A stretch of DNA of 64,000 nt from assembly GCF_000429525.1 (NCBI RefSeq), contig NZ_AUCA01000005.1, positions 1 through 64,000 on the forward strand. Direction: 5' to 3'. The translations under genes were made by a program, and so were the position numbers. Below the pieces are notes generated by a model. That model worked only from the letters and a program-made list of their open reading frames with translations, searched no databases and was not told where the DNA came from. This DNA is from Alicyclobacillus contaminans DSM 17975 (lineage in GTDB: Bacteria > Bacillota > Bacilli > Alicyclobacillales > Alicyclobacillaceae). Below, one piece after another: positions 1-9,164 of this stretch (positions are counted from its first letter, which is position 1; each line of letters starts with the position of its first letter).

Positions 1-228
1 AAACAACGGATGGCACGGAAGCTGATGACCAAACGAGGGCGGGCGATATACGCCAAGCGGAAGGTCATCGTGGAGCCTGTGTACGGCCACATCAAGGCGT
101 GCATGGGGTTTGTTCGCTTCTCCTTGCGTGGGCTGGCTAAGGTGCGAGGGGAATGGTCCTTGGTAGCGATGTGCCACAACCTCCTGAAGATATTCCGGTA
201 TGGACGGTCCAAGCCGGCCACCGTGTAA
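1..228 (+). CDS. Transposase, C-terminal fragment (IS1182-like), cut by window start
   Basis: The reading frame is open from the first base of the window, so the gene begins upstream and only about 75 C-terminal residues are visible. The fragment contains VEPVYGHIK followed by a helical tail ending in MCHNLLKIF. This matches the end of DDE transposases of the IS1182/IS1380-like group, where the glutamate of the VEP-F/Y-G motif is the third catalytic acidic residue. No clear terminal inverted repeat is recognised downstream, so the right end of the element is not placed. Whether the full transposase is intact cannot be judged. The AT-richer lipoprotein and MerR genes that follow may have arrived with or near this element. 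Confidence 0.7.
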   Translation, partial: KQRMARKLMTKRGRAIYAKRKVIVEPVYGHIKACMGFVRFSLRGLAKVRGEWSLVAMCHNLLKIFRYGRSKPATV

Positions 229-312
229 CTCCGATGTGGCGGACATAGGACATACAGGACAAGAGCCGCGAACCCAGTCGGCGCCAACATTCACCATTAC
301 CACAAGACACCC

Positions 313-351
313 AGGAGCGTGCCCTTCGGTCGATTACTCGGACACGCTCCT
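313..351. terminator. Hairpin at the 3' end of the lipoprotein gene
   Basis: A perfect 9-bp inverted repeat (AGGAGCGTG / CACGCTCCT) brackets the stop codon of the minus-strand lipoprotein gene. There is no convincing U-tract on either strand, so it could be a weak terminator or an element end. Confidence 0.35.
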
Positions 352-657
352 AGAGAATTTCACGGCTACAGCTTGTGTTACATCGATGCCGGGGATAGCA
401 TAAATCTCAATTTGGTTGATGTCTGTAATATCAGATGACCATCCACTGGGTCCTTGACTCATGCTTTTCGGATTGAACGAGACTATAAAGTTTCCAACAG
501 TTTGTACTTCCTCACCTGTGGAAAAATAATACACAGTTGGTGTTCCAACCGCATAGGACGCAACCCAAGGTGGTTTCGTTGCTGGAGCTGGTTGTGCTGT
601 TTTGTCGCATCCAACTAGCAATAAAGCAATTACCGCGATTTCAACAATCTTCTTCAT
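334..657 (-). CDS. Small hypothetical lipoprotein
   Basis: A 107-residue protein of unknown function. The start is the ATG at 657, which has AGGAGG eight bases upstream; a GTG nine bases earlier lies against that site and is less likely. The N-terminus has a basic KK pair, a hydrophobic stretch and the lipobox LVGC, so it should be a lipid-anchored surface protein cleaved by signal peptidase II. A short Pro/Ala-rich linker follows, then about 80 residues with alternating polar and aromatic positions, probably a small beta-rich domain. No catalytic motif is visible. It stands alone between the transposase fragment and a divergent MerR gene, in locally AT-rich DNA, suggesting a laterally acquired gene. 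Confidence 0.7.
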   Translation of the reverse strand: MKKIVEIAVIALLLVGCDKTAQPAPATKPPWVASYAVGTPTVYYFSTGEEVQTVGNFIVSFNPKSMSQGPSGWSSDITDINQIEIYAIPGIDVTQAVAVKFSRSVSE

Positions 658-898
658 GAAGCTCACCTCCTATAATGTGACGTTGCGAAACTTTGAATCG
701 TTACCTTCACCTGAAAAGATGCATGATGACGTTCAAATTGGACTTTCTACTTTACATGGGGTTAAGACCAAACTCTGCGCAAATTCAGGCATACTGGCGG
801 GGGGGAGCGAGCACCACGACGTAATCCAACGTACACGAAGGGCACTTGAATACGACGCAGCGTAATACTCTATGTTTGTCATGGAAGGGGGCTCAGAC

Positions 899-1711
899 TT
901 GGATCGAAAATTTTATCGCATCAATGATTTTGCGAAGAAATCATCCGTGTCCGTGCGTACACTCCAGTTCTATGACAAGAAGGGATTACTTTCACCTTCA
1001 CAGTACACACCGGCTGGGCACAGATTATATTCGGACGACGATCTGGTTCGATTGCAACAGATTTTAGCTCTCAAGTATCTTGGATTCTCTCTAACAGAAA
1101 TCAAGAATCTTATTGAAGAAGGAGCTAGTGAGCTTTCTTCTGCACTCAGAGCGCAGAAGAAAATGTTGCTTGATAAACGGCAACAGATTGACTCCATCAT
1201 TCATGCAATTGAGAAGATTGAAAAACTGGAAACAGAAACGCTGGACTTTCAAGCCATAACTAAAATCATCGAGGTGATGCAAATGGATTTGAAGCCAGAA
1301 TGGGTCAGTAAGTATTTGGCCCCTGATGAACGGAGAACGTTGCGGGATATTGCATTGCAATCGTTTTCGAAGGAAGCTTTGAGGAGATTGGCACAGCACG
1401 ATTTCACGGAAGAAACACATCAGCAATACAGCTATTTTTATGATGAACTGAGAAGACTCGTGGCACAGAATGAAGATCCGGCCAGTGAGGCGGCGCAGCG
1501 TCTTGCTGAGTATTTGACGGACCTAAATAGACGGCGATCCCAAGGGTGGGATCAGGAAATACTCTCTGGAATGATGGCAGCTTGGGAGAACTTCAACGCA
1601 TTGCCTGAAGACAAGAAACCGCAAATGTATGTTTTGACAACAAAGGAAAGAGAGTTCATCAAACAAGCTTGTTCAATCCTTCATGCACGACGTAGCCGTG
1701 AGAGCCATTAG
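899..1711 (+). CDS. MerR-family regulator with TipAS-like ligand domain
   Basis: A transcription regulator of about 270 residues. The N-terminal MerR helix-turn-helix is clear: YRINDFAK, then SVRTLQFYDKKGLL and GHRLYSDDDL. A coiled dimerisation helix follows (roughly residues 80-125), then a C-terminal alpha-helical half with W- and Y-rich segments like the TipAS antibiotic-recognition domain. I favour the TTG at 899, preceded by a GGAAGGGGG site; an ATG at 872 is in frame but has no ribosome binding site. MerR proteins normally activate promoters with long spacers. The ligand is unknown. It lies about 240 bases upstream of the FrnE-like gene, which could be a target. Base composition is lower in GC than the bulk of the window. 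Confidence 0.8.
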   Translation: MDRKFYRINDFAKKSSVSVRTLQFYDKKGLLSPSQYTPAGHRLYSDDDLVRLQQILALKYLGFSLTEIKNLIEEGASELSSALRAQKKMLLDKRQQIDSIIHAIEKIEKLETETLDFQAITKIIEVMQMDLKPEWVSKYLAPDERRTLRDIALQSFSKEALRRLAQHDFTEETHQQYSYFYDELRRLVAQNEDPASEAAQRLAEYLTDLNRRRSQGWDQEILSGMMAAWENFNALPEDKKPQMYVLTTKEREFIKQACSILHARRSRESH

Positions 1712-1741
1712 GTGGGAAACCTGTCCAGCCCTTCGGGCATA

Positions 1742-1757
1742 ATACCTGAAAAGGTAT
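1742..1757. repeat. Short palindrome downstream of the MerR gene
   Basis: ATACCT-gaaa-AGGTAT is a perfect 6-bp inverted repeat in the gap between merR and the FrnE-like gene. It may be part of a terminator or an operator; its role is not known. Confidence 0.35.
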
Positions 1758-1783
1758 CGAAGTATTTGTCACCAAGGAATGCA

Positions 1784-1813
1784 TTGACAAAGGTGTGGAA
1801 ACTGAGGTATTGT
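1784..1813 (+). promoter_or_regulatory. Possible promoter for the FrnE-like gene
   Basis: A perfect -35 box TTGACA (1784-1789) is followed 18 bases later by a weak -10 TATTGT (1808-1813). Suboptimal spacing with a good -35 fits promoters remodelled by MerR proteins, and a MerR gene lies immediately upstream. Assignment is tentative. Confidence 0.4.
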
Positions 1814-1951
1814 AATCTGCGAATTAAAGCTTACAAATAATAAGTTGATGAATTATCGGAAGAATAACTGTGCCGGATATGGATGCAACCAAGGATGGAA
1901 TGCCTGACGTGAATGTTTATTGCTTAAGTGAACTGGTTTGGAGGTCGTCGG

Positions 1952-2590
1952 ATGAAAGTCGAAATTTGGTCTGATTTCGTTTGTCCGTTCTGTTACATGG
2001 GGAAACGCCATTTCGAACAGGCGTTGGAACAGTGGCCGGATAAAGACAAGGTGGAAATCATTTATCGCAGCTTTGAGCTCGATCCGTCGGCGCCGCGCAA
2101 TACCGGAAAGAGTTTGCACAGTGTTCTGGCCGAGAAATTCGGCATCACCGTGGAACGCGCGCGGGCCATGAACGCGGATGTCGCGCGACGGGCGAAGGCG
2201 GTTGGGCTGGATTACCACATGGATACCATCATTCCCACCAATACCTTTGACGCGCACCGTCTGATGCACTTCGCCGCGGGCAAACATCGGAGCGTGGAAA
2301 TGGTGGAGCGGTTGTTCCGCGCGTACTTCACCGATTGTAAAGACATCGGGGACCGGGATACACTGGCGGAACTGGCTGGCGAGGTCGGGCTGCCGCAGGC
2401 GGACGTCCGCGACATGCTGGAACGGGGCGACTACACGCGGGAAGTTCGTCAGGATGAGCGTGAAGGGCAAGCGCTGGGGATTCACGGCGTGCCCTGCTTT
2501 GTCGTGGATAGAGTGGTTGCCGTCTCCGGTGCACAGCCGGTGGAAGTGTTTTTGGACGCGTTTCGCCGGGCGGAGGCGGCCCATCAGTAA
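1952..2590 (+). CDS. FrnE-like DsbA-family thiol oxidoreductase
   Basis: A 212-residue thioredoxin-fold protein starting at the ATG at 1952, which has GGAGG seven bases upstream. The first strand runs into DFVCPFCYMGKRHFE; the CPFC pair is the redox active site of the FrnE/2-hydroxychromene-2-carboxylate isomerase branch of the DsbA superfamily. The helical insertion follows, and the cis-proline loop GIHGVPCFVVD lies near the C-terminus. There is no signal peptide, so it acts in the cytoplasm, probably in disulfide isomerisation or oxidative-stress defence as known for FrnE. It is a single gene ending at a bidirectional terminator shared with the convergent aconitase gene. Confidence 0.88.
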   Translation: MKVEIWSDFVCPFCYMGKRHFEQALEQWPDKDKVEIIYRSFELDPSAPRNTGKSLHSVLAEKFGITVERARAMNADVARRAKAVGLDYHMDTIIPTNTFDAHRLMHFAAGKHRSVEMVERLFRAYFTDCKDIGDRDTLAELAGEVGLPQADVRDMLERGDYTREVRQDEREGQALGIHGVPCFVVDRVVAVSGAQPVEVFLDAFRRAEAAHQ

Positions 2591-2630
2591 CGTCGGAAGG
2601 GCGACGTGGAGCTTTGTGCTGCACCAATTT

Positions 2631-2683
2631 AAAAAGGCCGGGGCGTCGCTGCGTTCAGCGACGCTCCAGCCTTTTGTCTTTTT
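2631..2683. terminator. Bidirectional terminator between the FrnE-like gene and acnA
   Basis: A long GC-rich hairpin (GGCCGGGGCGTCGCTG paired with CAGCGACGCtCCaGCC) is flanked by an A-run on the left and a T-run on the right. It can therefore end transcription from both convergent genes. Confidence 0.85.
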
Positions 2684-2701
2684 GCACAACTTGCGTTTAC
2701 A

Positions 2702-5422
2702 TTACTTCGCTTCTTCCGCCAAGAAGCTGCGCAGCACCGTCTGCAGGATACCACCATTGCGGTAGTACTCGATTTCGATGCCGCTGTCGAGGCGGACCGT
2801 CACCGGGAAGGTGAACGTGCTGCCATCTTCACGCGTTGCCTTGACCTGCAGTTCCTGACGCGGTTGCAGATCGCCGCTAAGTCCGCGGATTTCGAACGTT
2901 TCACGGCCGGTGATACCGAGCGACTGCCAGCTGTCTCCGTTCTTGAACTGCAGCGGGAGCACGCCCATGCCAACCAGGTTGCTGCGGTGGATGCGTTCGA
3001 AGCTTTCCGCGATGACCGCCTTCACCCCGAGCAGCGTGGTCCCCTTTGCCGCCCAGTCGCGCGAAGAACCGGTGCCGTATTCTTTGCCCGCGATGACCAC
3101 GAGCGGTACGCCGTTTTCCTGATACTTCATGGACGCATCGTAAATCGGCATCACTTCGTCGGTCGGCAGGTACTTGGTCACGCCGCCTTCCGTACCGGGC
3201 GCCACCTGGTTGCGAATGCGGATGTTTGCGAATGTACCGCGCATCATCACTTCGTGATTGCCGCGGCGCGATCCGTACGAGTTGAAGTCCACCGGGCTGA
3301 CGCCATGTTCCGTCAGGTATTTGCCTGCCGGGCTGGTGGGCGCGATGGATCCGGCCGGAGAAATGTGGTCCGTGGTCACCGAGTCTCCGAGCAGTGCGAG
3401 CACTTTCGCGCCCACAATGTCGCCGGAGTCCGGCAACGCTGCGGACAGGCCGACGAAGAACGGCGGCTCCTGAATGTAGGTGGACGCCTTGTCCCATTCG
3501 TACAGGTCGCCCTCCGGCGTGGTCAACGCGTTCCAGCGTTCGTTGCTGGTGAACACGCCCGCGTACCGTTCCTTGAACAGGTCGGCGGTCAGGAAGCTCG
3601 CGATGGTCTCCTCAATTTCCTTGGACGTCGGCCAAAGGTCCTTGAGGTAGACCGGTTGCCCGTTCTTGTCCGTTCCGAGCGGATCATTGACAAGGTCGAT
3701 GTCCACCGTTCCGGCCAGTGCGTACGCGATAACGAGCGGCGGCGACGCCAGGTAGTTCGCGCGCACCAGGGAGTGGATGCGGCCTTCGAAGTTCCGGTTG
3801 CCGGACAACACGGCCGACACCAACAGGTCGTTGTCGCGTACAGCGTTGCTGATTTCATCCGGCAATGGACCGGAGTTCCCGATACAGGTTGTGCAGCCGT
3901 ACCCGACCACATCGAAACCGACCGCCGCCAGCGGTTCAAGCAATCCTGCCCGTTCCAAGTAGTCGGTGACCACTTTGGAACCGGGGGCCAAGCTGGTCTT
4001 GACGTAGCTCGGCGGTGTGAGACCGCGTTCCACCGCCTTTTTCGCCACCAAACCTGCGCCCACCATCACGGACGGGTTGGAGGTGTTGGTGCAGCTCGTG
4101 ATGGCAGCAATGACCACCGCGCCGGGTTTCATGGTGCTCTCCTTGCCATCGCGCACGACGGGGACAGACTTGTTCAGCTGCTCGTCGGTGAGTCCGAAGC
4201 CGCCTTTGTCAATCGGCTTTTGCAACGCCTCGCGGAACGTAGACTTCATGTTCTTCAGTTCAATCTTATCCTGCGGGCGTTTCGGGCCAGCCATCGTCGG
4301 AGACACGGTGGACAAATCCAGCTCCAGCGTGTCGGTGAATACCGGATCCGGCGTGCTGTCCGTGCGGAACAGCCCGACGGCCTTGGTGTACGCTTCGACC
4401 AATTCCACCAGCGCTTCGTCGCGGCCGGTATTGCGCAGGTAATTGAGCGTTTCCGCATCGACCGGGAAGAAGCCCATGGTTGCACCGTACTCCGGTGCCA
4501 TGTTGGCCACCGTCGCGCGGTCCGCCAAGCTGATGGAGCTCAGGCCGGAACCGTAGAATTCCACGAATTTGCCGACGACGCCCTTCTTGCGCAGCATATT
4601 GGTCACCGTCAGTGCGAGGTCGGTCGCCGTCGCGCCTTCCGGGAGCTGGCCGGTCAGCTTGAAGCCAATGACTTCCGGCATCAGCTGATACAGCGGCTGT
4701 CCAAGCATGCAGGCTTCGGCTTCGATACCGCCAACGCCCCAACCAAGCACGCCAATGCCGTTGATCATGGTGGTGTGGGAGTCCGTACCCACGAGGCTGT
4801 CCGGGAAAATCACGGTTTCGCCGTCGATTTCCCGCTGTTGCACAACCTTGGCGAGATATTCTAGGTTCACTTGGTGAACAATACCCGTTCCGGGCGGAAC
4901 CACGCGGAAGTTGTCAAACGCCTTTTGCGCCCAGCGCAGGAACTTATAGCGTTCTTCGTTGCGTTCAAATTCCTTTTGGATGTTGAACTCGAGCGCTTCT
5001 TTCGAGGCAAACGCGTCGACCTGCACGGAGTGGTCAATGACCAGGTCCACCGGAATCAGCGGATTGATGCGTTTCGGGTTGCCACCCGCCCGCTGCATGG
5101 CGGCACGCATGGCAGCCAAGTCGACGACGGCGGGGACGCCGGTGAAGTCCTGCAGCAAAATGCGCGCCGGCTTGAACGGAACTTCATTCGGAGCCGGAGC
5201 TGCCGCGTTCCAATTGGCCAGGTCGCGAATGTGCTGTTCGAAGATGGCCTTGTTGTCGAGCTGCCGAACTACGGCTTCGAGCAGGATTTTGATAGAGAAG
5301 GGAAGCCGGGAAACAGGGCCCACGCCTTTCTCTTCGAGCGCTGCGATGTCGTAGTAGGTGTACGACTTTCCGCCGACGGAAAGCGCAGCGCGGACGCCGA
5401 ATGGATCGCGTCTGTCTGTCAT
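2702..5422 (-). CDS. acnA: Aconitate hydratase (citrate/isocitrate, TCA cycle)
   Basis: A 906-residue AcnA-type aconitase, the usual length. It interconverts citrate and isocitrate in the TCA cycle. The three cysteine ligands of the [4Fe-4S] cluster are visible in [10 protein letters not shown] (about residue 443) and [10 protein letters not shown] (about 509 and 512). The substrate-binding [20 protein letters not shown] and the swivelling C-terminal domain with [10 protein letters not shown] are intact. The frame extends 70 codons further upstream, but the ATG at 5422 gives the canonical MTDRRDPFG start behind GGGGGA. The gene is monocistronic, ending at the shared terminator. A 20-bp perfect palindrome lies about 155 bases upstream of the start and may be a control site. 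Confidence 0.97.
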   Translation of the reverse strand: MTDRRDPFGVRAALSVGGKSYTYYDIAALEEKGVGPVSRLPFSIKILLEAVVRQLDNKAIFEQHIRDLANWNAAAPAPNEVPFKPARILLQDFTGVPAVVDLAAMRAAMQRAGGNPKRINPLIPVDLVIDHSVQVDAFASKEALEFNIQKEFERNEERYKFLRWAQKAFDNFRVVPPGTGIVHQVNLEYLAKVVQQREIDGETVIFPDSLVGTDSHTTMINGIGVLGWGVGGIEAEACMLGQPLYQLMPEVIGFKLTGQLPEGATATDLALTVTNMLRKKGVVGKFVEFYGSGLSSISLADRATVANMAPEYGATMGFFPVDAETLNYLRNTGRDEALVELVEAYTKAVGLFRTDSTPDPVFTDTLELDLSTVSPTMAGPKRPQDKIELKNMKSTFREALQKPIDKGGFGLTDEQLNKSVPVVRDGKESTMKPGAVVIAAITSCTNTSNPSVMVGAGLVAKKAVERGLTPPSYVKTSLAPGSKVVTDYLERAGLLEPLAAVGFDVVGYGCTTCIGNSGPLPDEISNAVRDNDLLVSAVLSGNRNFEGRIHSLVRANYLASPPLVIAYALAGTVDIDLVNDPLGTDKNGQPVYLKDLWPTSKEIEETIASFLTADLFKERYAGVFTSNERWNALTTPEGDLYEWDKASTYIQEPPFFVGLSAALPDSGDIVGAKVLALLGDSVTTDHISPAGSIAPTSPAGKYLTEHGVSPVDFNSYGSRRGNHEVMMRGTFANIRIRNQVAPGTEGGVTKYLPTDEVMPIYDASMKYQENGVPLVVIAGKEYGTGSSRDWAAKGTTLLGVKAVIAESFERIHRSNLVGMGVLPLQFKNGDSWQSLGITGRETFEIRGLSGDLQPRQELQVKATREDGSTFTFPVTVRLDSGIEIEYYRNGGILQTVLRSFLAEEAK

Positions 5423-5736
5423 CTTGATTCCCCCACTCTCTTTGTTGCATGTGCGGTTTCTAGAGGATGATTTTCGCAAATTTGATGCAGTGTGTCGAAC
5501 CCTGATCAGATTTGCCGATGGAAGAATTCCAATTTCCGATGTCCATTCGGACAAGGGAAGGGAGCCGACCGCATCCTGTGGAATTGATTCCACAGACACG
5601 CGTCGTCCCGGCGACGAGATGATTGCAGTCATTTGACACTCTACTACCGAATGCAGGCAGATTGCAAGTTCGCTGACCGAGCCAGCCGTCGGAAATTCTG
5701 GACGACCTTACACGTTCTAATGAAGGAGAGACTGTA
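5423..5736. other. Divergent intergenic region, acnA / alaX-like gene
   Basis: These 314 bases between two divergent starts contain no credible gene. The notable element is the palindrome listed separately. Promoters for acnA (leftward) and the editing protein (rightward) must lie here, but no near-consensus pair stands out. Confidence 0.6.
5576..5595. promoter_or_regulatory. 20-bp perfect palindrome, possible operator
   Basis: CTGTGGAAT-TG-ATTCCACAG is perfectly symmetrical. Its size suits a dimeric regulator and its place in the acnA leader region suggests control of aconitase, but it resembles no operator I can name. Confidence 0.45.
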
Positions 5737-6963
5737 TTGAGTATTCGAGAAGAACGTCTGTACTATTCGGACAGTTACCTATGGGAGTTTTCAGCAAAGG
5801 TTGAAGAAGTGGAGCAGGACGGGGATCGGTGGCACGTGCGGTTGAATCAAACGGCGTTTTATCCGACCTCCGGAGGTCAGCCGCACGATTTGGGCTGGTT
5901 GGACGAGGCGGAGGTGGTGGACGTGTGGATTCGCGACGACCACATCTATCACACGGTTCTGGCGCCGTTGGTGGTGGGCTCGGAGGTGCATGGCCGTATC
6001 GATGGCCGGCGTCGGTTCGATTTCATGCAGCAGCACTGCGGCCAGCATATCCTGTCGCGGACCATCGAGGAACTGCTTGGTGTGGACACGGTGGGATTTC
6101 ACCTCGGTCCGCAGTGGGTCACCATTGACCTGGCCGCACCGCGCCTGACCGACGCCGAGGTGGCGGCGGTCGAGCGGAGAGCGAACGAAGTGGTATGGGA
6201 AAACCGGCCAATCCGGGCCCGTTTTGTGGATGCGGCGGAACTGCCGTCGTTCAACTTGATAAAGGCACCCAGTGTCGAGAAGGACATCCGCATTGTGAGC
6301 ATCGAAGGGTTTGACGACAATGCGTGTGGAGGCACACATCCAGCGGCAACCGGCGCTGTGGGTCTCATTAAAATTGTGCGAACGGAAAGTGTGCGTGGCT
6401 GCGTGCGGGTCACGTTTGTCTGCGGCGGGCGGGCGCTCTGGGATCATCAGCGAAAGACCCAGGTGGTGAAAGAAGTGGGGGCTCTGTTGTCGTGCGGGCT
6501 GGACGAACTGCGGCCGACGGTGGAGAAGCTGCAGGCTTCGACCATCCATCTGCAAAAGCAGCTCGATGCGGCAAGAGATGCTCTGGCGGACGCCTGGGCG
6601 GCGGCGCAGATGGCATCGGTCGAGCAGTCGGCTGACGGCTCCGTGCAGCTGGTGACTGCGGTCGACGCATGCGACAGTCCCGCGGACTTGCGGCGGTACG
6701 CCCTGCACCTGCAGGAACTGCTGAACCCGAGGCCGCACGCGATAGCGTTGGTGGCCGAGACCGACAATGGCTGGTTTGTCCATCTCGCCACCCATCTATC
6801 GCTGCCCGCCAAGCAATGGTTTCAGCGGGCACTGGCGCCGTATTCCGCGAAGGGAGGCGGCAGTGCCATCGCCGCCCAGGGGGCCGTTCCGGCTCGTGCC
6901 GGGATGACGACCGACACTCTGCTTCAGGCCTTGCGCGCGGAACTGGCTGCGGCCCGCGTCTAG
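5737..6963 (+). CDS. Alanyl-tRNA editing protein (AlaX-type with DHHA1 domain)
   Basis: A 408-residue stand-alone homologue of the editing half of alanyl-tRNA synthetase. Such proteins hydrolyse Ser-tRNA(Ala) or Gly-tRNA(Ala) in trans. The order is an N-terminal barrel (TAFYPTSGGQPHD), the zinc-binding editing site with QQHCGQHILS near residue 100 and NACGGTHPA near residue 197, a coiled linker (about 250-290), and a C-terminal DHHA1 domain with the glycine-rich SAKGGGSAIAAQG. All four zinc ligands (H, H, C, H) appear present. The start is the TTG at 5737, preceded at six bases by AAGGAGAG. It is longer than minimal AlaX, matching the AlaX-L class. It stands alone, divergent from acnA. Confidence 0.9.
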   Translation: MSIREERLYYSDSYLWEFSAKVEEVEQDGDRWHVRLNQTAFYPTSGGQPHDLGWLDEAEVVDVWIRDDHIYHTVLAPLVVGSEVHGRIDGRRRFDFMQQHCGQHILSRTIEELLGVDTVGFHLGPQWVTIDLAAPRLTDAEVAAVERRANEVVWENRPIRARFVDAAELPSFNLIKAPSVEKDIRIVSIEGFDDNACGGTHPAATGAVGLIKIVRTESVRGCVRVTFVCGGRALWDHQRKTQVVKEVGALLSCGLDELRPTVEKLQASTIHLQKQLDAARDALADAWAAAQMASVEQSADGSVQLVTAVDACDSPADLRRYALHLQELLNPRPHAIALVAETDNGWFVHLATHLSLPAKQWFQRALAPYSAKGGGSAIAAQGAVPARAGMTTDTLLQALRAELAAARV

Positions 6964-6992
6964 CCGCCGCAACGTGCCAGATTTCCTTGGTA

Positions 6993-8135
6993 TCACGGCT
7001 CCTTGCGGGGTGGCAGCGGACCCAAGTATTGATAGAACTGCGTCTCAATCCGTCCGTTGTACAATTTCCGGCGTTTGTCGGCGCGGCGTCCGAACAGGGA
7101 CTCAAACCGGGGGTGAGACGTGATGACGAAGGTCGACCACGTGTCCAACCGCGCCATCACGCGCCCCAAGCTGCGGTACAGCGCCTCGACCTCGCGCTGG
7201 TCGCCGAGGCGTTCCCCGTATGGCGGATTCGTGACGACGCAGCCGTACGCGGTGCTGGGGTGAAAGTCGCGCACATCCTGTTGGACAATCCGAACGTCCA
7301 GATCCACGCCGGCAGCTTCGCAGTGGCGCGCGGCCAGGCGGAGCACGTTCGGATCGACATCGCTTGCGGTGATGTCCAGTTCGACGTCTTGGCGAATGGC
7401 AGCGTACGCCGCTTTTCGCTCGTCGGCCCACGCCGAATCCGGCAGCAGCCCCCAACCCTCCGCAGCGAAGCTGCGCTGCAGCCCTGGCGCGATATTGCGG
7501 CCGAGCATCGCCGCTTCGATGGCGATGGTGCCGCTGCCACAGAGCGGATCGGCAAAGGGACGGTGGGGCTTCCACCAACTGAGAAGCACGAGCGCGGCGG
7601 CCAGCGTCTCCTTGATGGGCGCGGCCGCGAGGCCGGTCCGGTAGCCTCGTTTGTGCAAACCGGCACCGCTGGTGTCCACGGTCAGCAGGGCGCGATTGTT
7701 GTGCAGCGCCACCTCCACAGCGTACGTGGCGCCTGACTCGGGAAAGGTGTGAACGCGGTACGCTTGAGACAACCGGTCCACAATCGCCTTTTTGACAATC
7801 CGCTGACAGGCAGGGACGCTCGCAAGCTGTGATTTCACAGATCTGCCCTCGACCGGGAAATGGGCGGTGATGGGCAGGAGGTCGGGCCACGGCAAGGCTT
7901 TCGTGCCTTCGAACAATTCATCGAAGGTGGTGGCCTCAAATTCGCCCATCTTCAACAGCAGCCTGTCGGCTGTCCGCAGCCACAGGTTGCAGCGTGCGAC
8001 AGTGGTTTCGTCGCCGGTGAACTCCACATAGCCATTGAAGGCCCGGGCATCTTCGAAGCCCAGGCCCAACAGTTCTCGTTTGAGCACGGCCTCCAGTCCC
8101 ATGGGGGTGGTGGCCACAAAGGTGAATGCAGTCAT
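6993..8135 (-). CDS. THUMP-domain 23S rRNA guanine-N2 methyltransferase (RlmL/YpsC-type)
   Basis: A 380-residue class I RNA methyltransferase. The N-terminal ferredoxin-like and THUMP region (to about residue 155) precedes a Rossmann methyltransferase domain. That domain has the SAM-binding DPLCGSGTIAIEAA and the catalytic motif NPPYGERLG near residue 305, typical of N2-guanine methylation. Relatives include E. coli RlmL (G2445) and B. subtilis YpsC. The second (RlmK-like) domain of E. coli RlmL is absent, as is usual in Firmicutes. The ATG at 8135 follows GGAAAGGG. It lies 22 bases after the TagO-like gene on the same strand and probably shares its transcript. Confidence 0.9.
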   Translation of the reverse strand: MTAFTFVATTPMGLEAVLKRELLGLGFEDARAFNGYVEFTGDETTVARCNLWLRTADRLLLKMGEFEATTFDELFEGTKALPWPDLLPITAHFPVEGRSVKSQLASVPACQRIVKKAIVDRLSQAYRVHTFPESGATYAVEVALHNNRALLTVDTSGAGLHKRGYRTGLAAAPIKETLAAALVLLSWWKPHRPFADPLCGSGTIAIEAAMLGRNIAPGLQRSFAAEGWGLLPDSAWADERKAAYAAIRQDVELDITASDVDPNVLRLAARHCEAAGVDLDVRIVQQDVRDFHPSTAYGCVVTNPPYGERLGDQREVEALYRSLGRVMARLDTWSTFVITSHPRFESLFGRRADKRRKLYNGRIETQFYQYLGPLPPRKEP

Positions 8136-8157
8136 GGTTCAGCCCTTTCCGCACGCG

Positions 8158-9120
8158 CTAGTGCTGCAGCAACACAAGGATCATGGATGCCAACGAAAAG
8201 CAGGCACTGACCAGGTACATGAAGGTCACCGCCTGGACCTGCGAAAATCCGGAGTTCAACAACCGGTGGTGGCCGTGCGTCTTGTCCGGCTTGTACACCG
8301 GTTTTCCAGCCATGGCCCTTCGTATCACCACGTGAATGGCGTCGAAAATGGGGACGCCGAGGGCGAGGACGGGGACGAAAATGGAGATGACCGTCGCCGA
8401 TTTAAACGCGCCAACCACGGAAATGGTCGCGAGCAGAAAGCCGAGCAGGGTCGATCCGGCATCGCCCATGATAATGCGTGCCGGATGGAAGTTGTGGCGC
8501 AGGAAGCCGAGCGCAGACCCGGTCACTGCCGCAGCCCAGATGGCCGACGTGACATCCCCTTTGACCAAGGCCACGAACAGGAGCGTCACGGCGGAAATCG
8601 AGGCGATGCCGGCCGCCAGTCCGTCCAACCCGTCCAGGAAGTTGAACACGTTGATCACGCCGACAATCCACACGATGGTCACGAATGTGGACAGCCAATA
8701 CGGAAATTGAACGTATGCAGGGTGATGGAGCGGAATGGAGAAGCCGTGAACCGTTCCGCCGGAGAATACGACCGCTGCCGCGGCCACAATTTGGGTGACC
8801 AAGCGCGGCCACGGCGAAAAATCGCGCCCTCGAGACTTGCAGTAGTCATCCACCAAGCCGATGCCAAACAGCAGCGCCGCGCCGCACAGAATGCCCGGGT
8901 ACACCTTTGGCGCGCTGCCTTGGATGTAGGTGATGACCGTGGCCGCGACGACGAAGGCGACGAACATGGATACTCCGCCCAACAGCGGCAGGGGAGCCTT
9001 GTGCACCTTGCGCTGGTTGGGGCGGTCAAGGAATTGCCAGCGAAACGCCAAGCGTCTCACATACGGAACGGTTGCCCAGGCGATGACAAACGCCAGGATC
9101 CCGCTCATCCATACAAACAT
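8158..9120 (-). CDS. tagO: Undecaprenyl-phosphate GlcNAc-1-phosphate transferase (TagO/WecA family)
   Basis: A 320-residue polytopic membrane enzyme of the MraY/WecA/TagO family. These transfer a sugar-1-phosphate from a UDP-sugar to undecaprenyl phosphate, the first step of wall teichoic or teichuronic acid and related glycans. Family signatures are in order: GLVDDY (about residue 86), NVFNFLDGLDGLAAG (about 160, the catalytic Asp-rich loop), MGDAGS (about 220) and HGHHRL (about 283), all on predicted cytoplasmic loops between about ten membrane helices. The HGHHRL motif favours TagO/WecA over MraY. The gene lies between a small membrane protein and an rRNA methyltransferase. It could supply the lipid carrier used by the envelope operon at 58.9-61.7 kb, but this is inference. 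Confidence 0.88.
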   Translation of the reverse strand: MFVWMSGILAFVIAWATVPYVRRLAFRWQFLDRPNQRKVHKAPLPLLGGVSMFVAFVVAATVITYIQGSAPKVYPGILCGAALLFGIGLVDDYCKSRGRDFSPWPRLVTQIVAAAAVVFSGGTVHGFSIPLHHPAYVQFPYWLSTFVTIVWIVGVINVFNFLDGLDGLAAGIASISAVTLLFVALVKGDVTSAIWAAAVTGSALGFLRHNFHPARIIMGDAGSTLLGFLLATISVVGAFKSATVISIFVPVLALGVPIFDAIHVVIRRAMAGKPVYKPDKTHGHHRLLNSGFSQVQAVTFMYLVSACFSLASMILVLLQH

Positions 9121-9164
9121 CTGTCGATGCCTCCCATGGCAGTGAAAGGCCTGCTTGGCCAGGC

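Noticed and set aside
2864-4864. 666-codon plus-strand frame opposite aconitase
   Set aside because: It is antisense to acnA, which has intact cluster ligands and full length. The frame is Arg/His/Val-rich, as expected from the complement of GC-rich coding DNA, and has no ribosome binding site.
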